A stretch of 64,000 nucleotides of DNA from contig JBNGIS010006389.1 in assembly GCA_049999725.1 (NCBI GenBank), positions 1 through 64,000 on the forward strand, given 5' to 3'. Origin of the DNA: Haplomitrium mnioides. Its lineage: Eukaryota; Marchantiophyta; Haplomitriopsida; Calobryales. The notes under the pieces were generated by a model. The model was given only the letters and a program-made list of their open reading frames with translations, did no database searches and was not told the DNA's origin. This document shows positions 55,423 through 64,000 of the stretch, piece after piece (the stretch's first letter is position 1; the number at the start of each line of letters is the position of its first letter). Both the position numbers and the translations under genes were made by a program.

Positions 55423-56120
55423 CATGGAGAATCAAGAGGCGGTGGTTCAAGCAATGGAACAATGGCTTGAACATCTTTCACGCTTTTTGGAAGGAAGAAT
55501 GAAAGAAAGAGAAACTTTTCTATAAGAAGAGAGTTGAAGGCGATTACTATAACCAAAAGTATTTGATAGGAGGATGGTTTTTGGTGCATCTGAGAACTTC
55601 ATGCTCTTTTGTGACAATATTTTAGAGCTAAAAAAAATAGAGAAGATGGTTGATGAATTCTATTTGTGGCAAGTCAATTAGAAGGAGTTGTTAATATTTG
55701 GTGGAGATATCAAGTAGAGCAAGCACGATGTGGATTTGTTGCTCCTATTGTTTCTTGGTGTGAGTTCAAAGAAATGGTGACTTCAAGATTTAGGGTTGTA
55801 AATGCTTCAAAAGTAGTAAGGGATCGATTGGCTGAATTGAAGCAACTTGGTATAATAAGAAGCTATGTTGCACACTTTTAGGATACAATTATGCAAACTT
55901 CATATATAAGAGAAGAAGAAGCACTAAACAGCTTTGTTCAAAGATTGAAGCCTTGCACGAGAATAAAAGTTACTATGAGAGAGCCTAATCAATTAGAAGA
56001 AGCAATGCATATGATGGAGAGGTAGGACTCATTACTTATTATTACTGAAGCTAGGTCATATTCTCAACTATTCGAACAATATATTTAAAACTTTGCAAGC
56101 TCTAATGGAATTAAAATTTT
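55423..56120 (+). pseudogene. gag: Element H2 gag (broken)
   Basis: Starts MENQEAVVQAMEQWLEHLSR, stop at 55523. 55666-55881 reads VVNIWWRYQVEQARCGFVAP then WCEFKEMVTSRFRVVNASKV, the retrotransposon gag (capsid) signature; a stop at 55879 follows. It continues in pieces (EEALNSFVQRLKP, about 55915-55955). It would form the capsid; no zinc knuckle was found in the decayed tail. Confidence 0.8.
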
Positions 56121-56340
56121 CACAAGAAATTGAGGTACTTTGTTCCATCTTGATGGCATGATTGAGGAGTAATCTTGTAGAATGTTGGTGGATAGCGGAA
56201 GCTCTAAAAATTTTATATCACTACGTTTTGCTTAGATAATCAAAGAAAAATTTAGACCTATCAAAAGAAGTGTTGTAACTGTGGCCGATGGCAAAAAAAT
56301 GATGTGTTTTGCTCTCAAAAGCCATTCCTTCAAAGGAGTA
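56121..56340 (+). pseudogene. pol: Element H2 protease
   Basis: CRMLVDSGSSKNFISLRFA (about 56178-56234) keeps the D-S-G active site, then KEKFRPIK and VTVADGK. Stops (56170, 56235) and an indel near 56300 break it. Confidence 0.75.
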
Positions 56341-56640
56341 GAAAATTCTTATCAAGCTTCAACCAAATAGTGAAGAATGCCTATACTCTACGTTGTATTG
56401 ATGATTTGTTGGATCAATTTTGTGGTATGGGATTCTTTTCTAAGTTGGATCTTTGAAGTGGTTATTGGCAAATTCCTATCAAGCCAAGTGATGTGCCAAA
56501 GATAACTTTTTGTACATAGTATGGGTATTTTGAATAGAAGGTTCTTACACTTGGCAATACTAATGCTCCGACAATATTCATGGATCAATTGCATCGAGTT
56601 TTTGATGCTCTTTGAATGGATCTTTTTCAAGAAGCGCATG
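56341..56640 (+). pseudogene. pol: Element H2 reverse transcriptase remnant
   Basis: Palm pieces only: CIDDLLDQFCGMGFFSKLDL at about 56399-56456 (Asp of the first motif in KLDL), SGYWQIPIKPSDVPKTTF, then TNAPTIFMDQLHRVFD. The next in-frame residues are from integrase (EAHDIPISWHLG), so the YxDD box, thumb and RNase H are deleted. Confidence 0.8.
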
Positions 56641-57560
56641 ACATTCCAATCTCTTGGCATCTTGGGGTAGACAAAACTATGGAGCTACTTCAACGTACTT
56701 GGTGGTAGCCAAACTTAGCTTGAGATGTTCGTGGCTTTGTTCGTTCTTGTGAAAGTTGTCAGGGAAACAAGGCTTCAAATCAAAAACTAGTTGGCCTTTT
56801 TCAATCATTACTAATTCCTACTACTCGTTGGGAATATGAAAGTTTGGATCTGGTCACTTTTCTTTCAGCCTTTCTTCGTGGATTTATTGCCATTGTGGTG
56901 GTTGTGGATAAACTAAGCAAACAAAATCATCTAGCATTGACAGTGGATATAGTAGATGCTCCACAATTGGCAAAGATTTACTTTGATACAATCTTTTCAT
57001 GCCAAAGGTATTAAATATCTGATTGAGATCTATGATTCATTGGAAAGTTTTGGCGAGAGTTGTTCACACTTTTAGATACCAAATTCTCTACATCTACTCA
57101 TTATCAGTCTCAAAAAAATCGGCAAATAGAGGACGCTAATCGCACTATGAAGGATTTTCTTTGTGCGTTTATCAATGTTTATTATAGCGACTGGAATAGT
57201 TTCTTACCGGTTGTAGAGTTTGCTTACAATAACTCCAAATAAGAAAGTAATAGATTTTGTCATTTATTTCTTCATTTGGGTCAACATTCTCTTGTTCCCA
57301 TTGGTTTGCTTTCTTCGTCTTCTTTCAATGTTTCAAGTATTTCTACTTTTTTGTCTCATTTATCTTCTTCCTTATAAGATGCTCACAACCATCTTACTTG
57401 TGCTTAAAATCAGCAAAAACAATATGCCGATAGTCATCGTCATAATTGCTTTTATGTTTTAAGTGACCAAGTTGTGTTATCTACTCATGATCTCTCATTG
57501 TCTTTAGATACTCAAGCCTATAAGTTATCTCTTACTTGAATTGGTACTTTCTCTTTTTCT
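56630..57560 (+). pseudogene. pol: Element H2 integrase (broken)
   Basis: Zinc-binding part: HDIPISWHLGVDKTMELLQ (His pair) and CESCQGNKA (Cys pair). The core has SLDLVTF (first Asp), an eroded second region near 57020 (ISD, then a stop), and EDANRTMKDFLCAFINV (Glu region, about 57129-57180) in the frame 57060-57242. Stops at about 57018 and 57240. The end of the core runs to about 57470. Confidence 0.82.
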
Positions 57561-57927
57561 CAAGTTATTTATCACGTTGCTTATTAAAATAACCTTACTC
57601 TTCATATAAAGATTCATCATGTGTTTTATGTCTCTAAACTTAAGCCTTTTACTACTAGTTTATCTTTTTTTTCTGAATCGTGTTCTTTCTCCTCCGGTTA
57701 TTGCTCTTGAAAATCATGAAAAATTTAAGGTGGACCACATTTTAGCAAAAATGTTATCAAACAAAGACTACATCTACAAGTTCAATACAAGGTTTTGTTG
57801 AAAGGCTATTCACTTCATGATGCTATTTGGGAACCTTCTTCAAATCTTGAGAATACTCAAGAGGCTATTCAAATATTTAAAAGTTGCGGCAATGACTAGG
57901 ATGTCATCAATTAGCACGCAAGGATTA
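57561..57927 (+). pseudogene. pol: Element H2 integrase C-terminus with chromodomain
   Basis: The barrel end reads HIKIHHVFYVSKLKPF (about 57600-57650). After a shift, KFKVDHILAKMLSNK then QYKVLLKGYSLHDAIWEPSS and NLENTQEAIQIF (to about 57885) form a chromodomain, the mark of chromoviruses, thought to steer integration by reading histone marks. It is the only chromodomain visible in the window and it survives nearly whole. Confidence 0.85.
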
Positions 57928-58275
57928 TGCAATAGTGCAACCATAAGGTTGTGCTATTTACAAGAAAATAGAGGGGAGTGAAGGAAGTGGTAGAGAGTCA
58001 ATTTTATAGAGTTGAGATAAGATTACTTGCCTTCGAAGTTACTTTTAGTATAGAGTCACTTTTAGGGTTAAAATTTGAAGTGACTTGTAATTGAAGAAAG
58101 AGGGATGACACCCTCTTCTCTTGTATAAATAAAAGGGCTTCTTAGCCCTACTCCTCATTCTAGAGTTCCACTCTTGGTTTTAGCTTGAGCCTTGACTTGC
58201 TTTTAGTTGAAGATTTCTATTAGAATTTATTATAAGTTCTTACTCATTTGGAGTTGGTCCTTGAGTTCTTTAACA
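57928..58275 (+). repeat. Element H2 3' LTR, 348 bp
   Basis: TGCAATAGTGCAACCATAAGG start (TGT became TGC), TATA box at 58124-58131, end TTCTTTAACA. Confidence 0.9.
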
Positions 58276-58643
58276 AGACAAATCCAAGATGGCATCTATT
58301 GACATGGAAGAACTTTGGGAACCATTTTGAGCATTCAAAAAGATTATATCAAATTCTACAGACTATATCTGAACACAGAGGCTACATCAACATCTAGAAT
58401 CTTGTGGAGACATAGTGGAGGCCTATTGCTGATATCTCCAACTATTTTCTCATATATTACAAGATCAACAACTGGCCTACAGCGAGCATAACAGGGACTA
58501 TCTTTTATATATAACCTCTGTTATAACAAATTGTTTCATCTGTTGTTTTCCAGAATTGCAAAGAGTTTAACATTTTGAATTTCCTATATTTTCATAAATC
58601 TTTCATTTATCTTCCAACCTTCAAAACTCTTTTGCATTCTAAA
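58276..58643. other. Unassigned leader-like stretch before element I gag
   Basis: No LTR or primer site for element I is present. From 58293 a plus frame of about 75 codons (MASIDMEELWEPF...) is broken only by three TGA stops (58326, 58362, 58422 or so), each a possible former CGA or TGG. The protein is not recognised. It may be I leader or a fragment of another element. Confidence 0.35.
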
Positions 58644-59030
58644 ATGGAAAAATTAAGCTTCAAACAGTTGACCATTGAAGGAGACAACTATCTCTCCTGG
58701 TCACTAGATGCATCAATTCATCTGGTCTCTAAAGGATTGCAGACCACAATCTTGACAGATGATGACATAACAGAACAGCAGAAAGCCCAGGCATTAGTTT
58801 TCTTGAGGCACCATCTCTCTGAATCTCTTAAAATTCAGTACCTGAATGAAAGTAACCTCAGAATTCTTTGGGATAGCTTGAAAGATAGATTTGACCACAC
58901 CAAAGCAATACATCTACCTAATGCAAGGCATGATTGGGTCAATCTAAGAGTTCAAGACTTTCCTACTATTTCTAAATATAATAGTGAATTGTTCAGAATA
59001 ATATCATAGCTGACATTATGTGGACATCCA
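58644..59030 (+). pseudogene. gag: Element I gag, N-terminal
   Basis: The likely start is the ATG at 58644 (MEKLSFKQLTIEGDNYLSWS), although the frame is open from 58575. It shows the copia gag pattern: LRHHLSESLKIQYL, LRILWDSLKDRFDH, then RVQDFPTISKYNSELFRI. A TAG stop at 59007 is the only interruption before the next part. Confidence 0.85.
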
Positions 59031-60020
59031 GTTTCTCAAGAAGAACAAATTGAGAAAACATTATCCACTTTCCATTCAGCCAACATGATTCTGTCCGCAC
59101 AGTACAGAAACATGCATTTTTCTACTTATTTTGAACTAATAGCCTATTTACTATTAGCAGAGAAACATCAAGATTTACTGATGAAAAATTCTAAAATCAG
59201 ACCTCCTGGTACCCTACCTCAAACTCCTAAACCTGAAGTTCATTATTCCAAGCCTACAAACAGGAGAGGTATGTCTACAACAAGGGCTAGACATGGTTCT
59301 TTTAGACAGAATTCTCAAAGGGGTAAAGCTCCTATTAATGGCAGGAATCAACAATTCAGGGGGAGAGGAAGGGGCAGGGGTAACTCTGGACGTTTTTATC
59401 CAAGAGGAAGAAGAGGAGGCAGGAATACATATAATGACAGAAACCAGCCATCCTCAAGTAATTCAAGAGGACCGATTGTTTGCAGCAGATGTGGGACAAT
59501 TGGGCATACAACTAAAGTTTGCAGAATCCCAGCACATTTGGTCGCACTATATGCTAAAGATAAAAATCAGAAAGCTGAAGCAAAAAATCATGGGGTTTTT
59601 ATGGATAAGACCGATACCCTTAGCGATTATATCGATAAGGACGAGGATATTCATATACCAGAAACCAACATGATTCAGTGTACAAATTCTACACTTCCTC
59701 TTGATGACAGACATACGTGCATTATAGACAGTGGCAGTACTCATACTATTTTAAAATGCAGGTCCTATTTTACCAAGCTGACGCCCTCTCACCGAAAGGT
59801 GACTACTATTATGGGGAGCAATCAGATTGAGGAAGGACAAGGACCAGCAATTATCACATTGCTACAAGGGACTGTAATACATATCAGATCAGCTATTTAC
59901 GCACCAAGTGCCACTAGAAACTTAATAAGTTTTCGTGATATACGAGATAATGGATATCACATACATACAAGCACTTGTAAGAATCAGGAAGTGTTGCATT
60001 TATTGAAGCACACTCCTTAA
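59031..60020 (+). pseudogene. gag: Element I gag C-terminus, zinc knuckle and protease
   Basis: A 311-codon frame from 59085. An Arg/Gly-rich RNA-binding stretch (about 59270-59440) precedes a canonical CCHC knuckle at 59481-59522 (CSRCGTIGHTTKVC). The protease active site IIDSGSTHT keeps D-S-G (59727-59735), followed by APSATRNLISFRDI. Both modules look intact. The frame stops at 60018 before the pre-integrase segment. Confidence 0.9.
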
Positions 60021-60665
60021 GGATCTGAAATAAAAGAAACCCTTTTTGCGTACCCTCTTGGTTTTTACATTACGCAAATACAAAACTATCATACTCATGC
60101 AAAAACAAACAATCATACTACTTTATGGCATAATCGCTTAGGACATCCGGGCACTAATATGTTTTTTAACATTCTGAAAGTGACCCGATCCATTCCTCAA
60201 AGCATTAAGCCATCTATGATTGATAGACCATGTATTCATTGTTCTCAAGGCAAGCTGGCCTTACGTCCAGCAATTTCCAAAACAATTCTGGAAATTCCAA
60301 AGTTCCTTGAGAGAATACACGCAGATGTTTGTGGTCCTATTGATCCACCTAGTGGACCCTTTAGGTACTTTCTGGTGATCATCTGTGCTTCTACAAAGTG
60401 GTCACAAGTATCACTACTATCTACCCGAAATCTGGTCTTCCCGAGGATATTGGCACATATTCTGAAATTGAAAGTTCAATTTCCAGAAAGTCCAATAAAA
60501 GTCCTATGAGTTGACAATGCGGGGGAGTTTACATCAAAAACTTTTGATGACTTTTGCATGACAATGGGTATTGATACCCAATACTCTGTGGTACATATCC
60601 ATTTTCAAAATGGAATAGCCAAAAGAGTTATACGCAACATTCAAATGATTGCTAGCCTATGTTAA
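60021..60665 (+). pseudogene. pol: Element I integrase (catalytic Glu replaced)
   Basis: Pre-integrase zinc part LWHNRLGHPGTNMFFNILKV and CIHCSQGK hold the His and Cys ligands. Core: IHADVCGPI (first Asp), VDNAGEFTS (second Asp, just after a TGA at 60507), QNGIAKRVIRN where Lys stands for the catalytic Glu of the usual A-E. A stop at 60663 is close by. The element could not integrate with this enzyme. Confidence 0.87.
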
Positions 60666-61500
60666 TGCAGACAAATTTACCAGTTTCTGCATGGGGCCAT
60701 GTAGTACTACATGTTGCATCATTATTAAAATATCCACCATCAGCTTTTAATTCATTATCACCTCACCAACTCGCCTATGGTCAAATGCCAGACTTATCCC
60801 ATTTGCGAGTTTTCAGTTGTCAAGTCTTAGTTCCTATTATGGGACCGAAAATGACTAAGATGGAACCTCAGAGGCAAAAAGGCATTTATGTGGGATATGA
60901 CTCACTGTCTATTATACGCTATCTGGAAACATCCACAGCTGATGTGTTTCAAGCCAGATTAGCTGATAGCCATTTCTATGAGGATGTATTTCCATCTCTA
61001 TTTGAGGATAAAAATTCTTCTTTACCAAAGAAACTCCTATGGGAGAATATATCCACTACATGGATAGATCAAAAAACAAGGCAAGGTGAGGATGAGGTCA
61101 AGAGACTTCTTCACTTGGCTAATATAGTCGAACAATTGCCAGATTCTTTTAATGAAATTGCAAAGGTAACTCGGTCACATATTCCTGCGGTGAATGTTCC
61201 TGCAAGAATTCAGGATACTTCAAAACCAGTAGTTGACCAAGTACCAAGGCAAAAGAGAGGACGCCCTCTTGGCTCAAAAGACTCTCAACCTAGGCAAAAA
61301 GTTTTGACTAAGAGAACTACATTCTCAGCTGATGTTATGAAAGCATCTTCATCTACACCTTCACTATCTCAGGCGACTATTTCCCTATTGGAATACCCTG
61401 ATAATAAAGAGATGTCGATCCACTATATGGATACAGGGGTTATATGGCAAAGAGAGAATGTAGATGTCGATGACCATTTCGCATTCCAAGTTTCACTTAC
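60659..61500 (+). pseudogene. pol: Element I integrase C-terminal part and linker
   Basis: The frame 60659-61750 opens with the post-core segment (LPVSAWGHVVLHVASLLKYP), GQMPDLSHLRVFSCQVLVPI, the G-I-Y-V-G-Y motif (KGIYVGYDSLS), then a variable linker with KRGRPLGSKDSQPRQK, a basic AT-hook-like piece. The linker is open throughout. Confidence 0.85.
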
Positions 61501-62485
61501 TATATCCGATACAGCACCTGATCCCAGATCTGTCAAAGAAGCTTTGGACAGTTCTAATAGGATAGAGTGGAAAAAGGCAATGGATTCAGAACTTGATTCC
61601 ATGATACAGAGGAAAGTATTTGGACCTGTAGTTCCTATTCCCTCTGATGCTAATTTAATTGGATATAGGTGGATCTTTGTGAAAAAACGAAATGAAAAAG
61701 GCAAAATTGTCCGATATAAGGCATGCCTTGTAGCCAAAGGCTATACATAAGTACCTGGGAGAGACTACGATCTCACATATGCCCCAGTTATGGATGCTAT
61801 CACATACCGGTTCCTAGTAGGCTTTTCCCTAGGACATGAGCTCATTACACATCAGATGGATGTTGTGACAGCATACCTATATGGGCTTTTGGATACCCAG
61901 ATTTATATGAAAGCTCCCCTAAAGCTTATTGCCAGGAGTATCTATCATATTCAGGGGGAGAATGTCACTAAGAGTAAGCCATTTAGCGGTACATCTACCT
62001 CTTTACCATCGACCATCATTGCACCAAGTGGTGGAAGTACTGGGTTAGGACCTATAGTCCATGAGATGCACTCTAGGGAGAAACGACCTATTGTCCCCCC
62101 TATGCATCAATCCATGCCTCTGACCAAGGGTGGATATGCAGTCCAGATCCTTCGATCTATTTATGGACTAAAACAGAGTGGTCGAATATTGTATTTTAGA
62201 TTTCATGAGGAGATGATCGCCATGGGTTTTCACTTTGATGACATTGCACCAAGTTTGTTCATCAAGAATGTTGACAAAGAATTTATAATTGTCGCATTAT
62301 ATATTGATGACATAAACCTTTTTGGTCACCAATCCTTACTTGAGCATACTATTTCTATGCTAAAGAAGACTTTTGATATGAAGGATATTGGTAAGACCAA
62401 GTATTGTTTGGGATTACAATTTGAGTATCTCGATGATGGCATATTGATGCATCAGAGTACTTATACTAAGAAAATCCTTAAATAA
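61501..62485 (+). pseudogene. pol: Element I reverse transcriptase, catalytic residues kept
   Basis: WKKAMDSELDSMIQRKVFGP starts the domain; GYRWIFVKKRNEKGKIVRYK follows; a TAA at 61748 interrupts after AKGYT. 61790-62485 continues: HQMDVVTAYLYG (first Asp), LRSIYGLKQSGR, ALYIDDINLFG (Asp pair intact), MKDIGKTKYCLGLQF. A stop at 62483 ends it. Only two stops separate it from an open copia RT. Confidence 0.9.
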
Positions 62486-63298
62486 TTCAATATGGATAAA
62501 TCTCATCCAGCTACATCACCTATGGAGATAAGATCACTGGACAGAGACAAAGATATTTTCCAAAAACGGAAAGACATAGAGCCTATCCTTGGATCTGAGA
62601 TACCATATCTCTCAGCTATAGGAGCTCTTATGTATCTTGCTAATCAAACACGTCCTGACATTTCATTTGCCGTGAACTTGCTAGCAAGACATAGTTCACA
62701 ACCTACTATAAGGCATTGGAATGGTATTAAACGTATTTTCAGATATTTACAAGGCACAATTGATACGGGACTATTTTTCCCAAATAATACTGATCAAATA
62801 CTTATCGGTTATGCAGATGCAGGATACATGTCGGATCCTGATGATGCTAAATTCCAAACCGGTTATGTTTTCCTATATGGCTCTACAGCTATATCATGGA
62901 AAAGTACAAAACAAACTTTGACTTGTACATCCTCAAACCATGCAGAGATCATTGCTTTGTATGAAGCTAGTAGGGAGTGCATATACCTACGAAGGATGCT
63001 TGATCATGTTTACTTACATTGTGGTTTGCCTTGTATATCTGACCCAACTGTTATTTTTTAGGACAACTTGGCATGTGTACAACAGGTTTCACAGGGATTT
63101 ATTAAAGGAGACCGCATAAAACACATCGCTCCAAAGTTTTTCTTCACTCATGAGCAGAATGATGACACTATTTCTGTGCATGTTATCTCAAGTAATGAGA
63201 ATATTGCTTACATTTTTACTAAGGCTTTACCTCCGGCACTACATCAGCATTTTTATCATCTACTTGGTTTACGGAGATTATCGACTTTATTATCATGA
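62486..63298 (+). pseudogene. pol: Element I RT end and RNase H
   Basis: 62492-63061: YLSAIGALMYLANQTRPDIS, then RNase H GYADAGYMSD (Asp), SWKSTKQTLTCTSSNHAEII (Glu). A stop at 63059 precedes DNLACVQQVS (Asp). The last motif reads NIAYIFTKALPP, with Tyr where the final conserved Asp is expected. It ends at 63296. Confidence 0.88.
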
Positions 63299-63664
63299 CT
63301 TCATCGACTATTCTTTTCTTATATTGTCGACATTATTATTATTATCTCCAACCTTTCTTTATATTCTATTTGCTGCTCATGTTATTCTTTTTCTCAGTAT
63401 CAAATCATTATTATTCTCATATTCATTATTTTGGCCTATAGCCGATTTTCTTATCATTATTATTATTTTCTTTCGGTCACTATATGACTTCTATATCCAT
63501 CTATAAATGGTGGTTGTACTCTTTCCCTCGTTGGCGTATGAGAGGGTTTTAATGAGGCAACACCTTTTATATTGCATATGGATTTATTTGGAGTGTTGGT
63601 GATATTTCTATCATAGGTTGTATATTCATCTTACGTGTGACTACAACATTCCCCATGTTATAGT
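63299..63664 (+). other. Element I 3' untranslated region
   Basis: AT-rich, with TTATTATTATTA runs (63330-63470). Frames here are low-complexity and not convincing as genes. Confidence 0.7.
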
Positions 63665-63677
63665 CAAGGGGGAGTAT
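63665..63677 (+). promoter_or_regulatory. Element I polypurine tract
   Basis: CAAGGGGGAGTAT-type purine run directly before the LTR start. Confidence 0.85.
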
Positions 63678-64000
63678 TGTAATGCATGTAGTAAGATGAT
63701 TAGACTAATAGATGATTAGTCTTTAACCTATGATTAGAGTATTAGGGTTAGTATTAGGGTTAGTGCTAATCCTATAAGATTAGCACATACTAAATCCTTT
63801 GTACTTTGTAAGATTATTATTATTACATGAGAGAAGAGAGAGAAGAGAAGGAGAAGAAGATTGAAGATTATTCATATGATTGATTGTTGCTACATTCCTC
63901 ACCTTGTATACATGAGCTAATGGCCTTTGTTTTACAACATGGATGACACTTCATTGCCTTTTTTCTTGAAGGATTTTTGGACAGAAATTGGAGATCAAAC
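63678..64000 (+). repeat. Element I 3' LTR (end not determined)
   Basis: Starts TGTAATGCATGTAG after the polypurine tract. It contains a 9-base inverted repeat at 63763-63771 and 63778-63786 with a 6-base loop, two TTAGGGTTAG motifs, and a GAGAAGAGAGAG stretch. With no second copy in the window its 3' limit is unknown; it may end near 63938 (TTTTACA). Confidence 0.75.

Larger units (their letters stand above)
54996..58275 (+). mobile_element. Element H2: Ty3/gypsy chromovirus, internally deleted
   Basis: LTRs at 54996-55384 and 57928-58275, an iMet-type primer site, gag, protease, part of RT, integrase and a chromodomain. The 3' part of RT and all of RNase H are deleted near 56630. Same family as H1. 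No target duplication is evident (GTTGG on the left, AGACA on the right). Confidence 0.9.
58644..64000 (+). mobile_element. Element I: Ty1/copia element, best preserved, 3' end runs to the window edge
   Basis: Gag, protease, integrase, RT and RNase H follow in copia order in one main frame broken by six or so stops (59007, 60018, 60507, 61748, 62483, 63059). A polypurine tract and the start of the 3' LTR follow. The 5' LTR is not seen; 58276 is the edge of H2. Different family from D. Confidence 0.92.

Noticed and set aside
63150-63506. 118-codon hydrophobic frame at the end of element I
   Set aside because: It overlaps RNase H in another frame and continues into TTA/TTATTAT low-complexity 3' sequence, which mimics membrane segments.
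63748-63765. TTAGGGTTAG motifs as an interstitial telomere repeat
   Set aside because: Only two copies, the unit is not the plant TTTAGGG, and they lie within a retrotransposon LTR.
1-64000. Endogenous viral element (for example caulimovirid) as source of the RT/RNase H segments
   Set aside because: All RT segments are paired with LTRs and integrase in gypsy or copia order; no movement protein, coat or transactivator motif was seen.

Overview
The window is plant nuclear DNA made almost entirely of decayed LTR retrotransposons. The evidence for a plant is the mix of Ty3/gypsy (including a chromodomain chromovirus) and Ty1/copia elements, tRNA-iMet-type primer sites, and LTRs with TG...CA ends and 5-bp target duplications. 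The species cannot be read from the sequence; a large, repeat-rich seed-plant genome fits. I found no host gene, tRNA, rRNA or CRISPR array. Every coding region listed is a broken gag or pol relic. LAYOUT: I use letters for the elements. An old LTR, E (about 2.3 kb, minus-oriented by homology to element B), is split into three pieces: 6331-6658, 25539-26864 and 45248-45673. The material between the pieces is nested insertions. A (1-6330, plus, gypsy) adjoins the first piece and its 5' end lies outside the window. J (6659-25538, minus, gypsy with only gag and protease) splits E and is itself split by B (11293-25009, minus, gypsy, exact 5-bp duplication AGTTG). B carries H1 (18201-21683, plus, chromovirus, no 3' LTR) inside its gag. 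D (26865-45242, plus, copia, exact 5-bp duplication TAGGA) also sits in E. D's 259-bp 5' LTR is split by C (26910-40313, minus, gypsy), whose LTRs of about 4.2 kb are longer than its 3.7-kb interior. C's left LTR holds a solo LTR of family A (29926-31093). To the right lie F (46640-47895, another B-family LTR piece), G (48937-53766, plus, gypsy with pol but no gag), H2 (54996-58275, plus, chromovirus with chromodomain) and I (58644-64000, plus, copia, the least decayed, running off the window). The stretches 45674-46639, 47896-48936, 53767-54995 and 58276-58643 are unassigned. HOW THE PARTS RELATE: in a working element gag forms the particle, protease matures it, reverse transcriptase/RNase H copies the RNA and integrase inserts the DNA. 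Here every element has stops, frameshifts, deletions or lost catalytic residues, so none looks autonomous. The insertion order reads directly from the nesting: E is oldest; A, J and D came later; B entered J and H1 entered B; C entered D and the A-type solo LTR entered C. The most notable features are this nest, the oversized C LTR with its GGAC-rich arrays and repeated CACGTGGC boxes, the unusual TATG...CATA ends of family A, and repeated Asp-to-Asn changes at catalytic sites in separate families.
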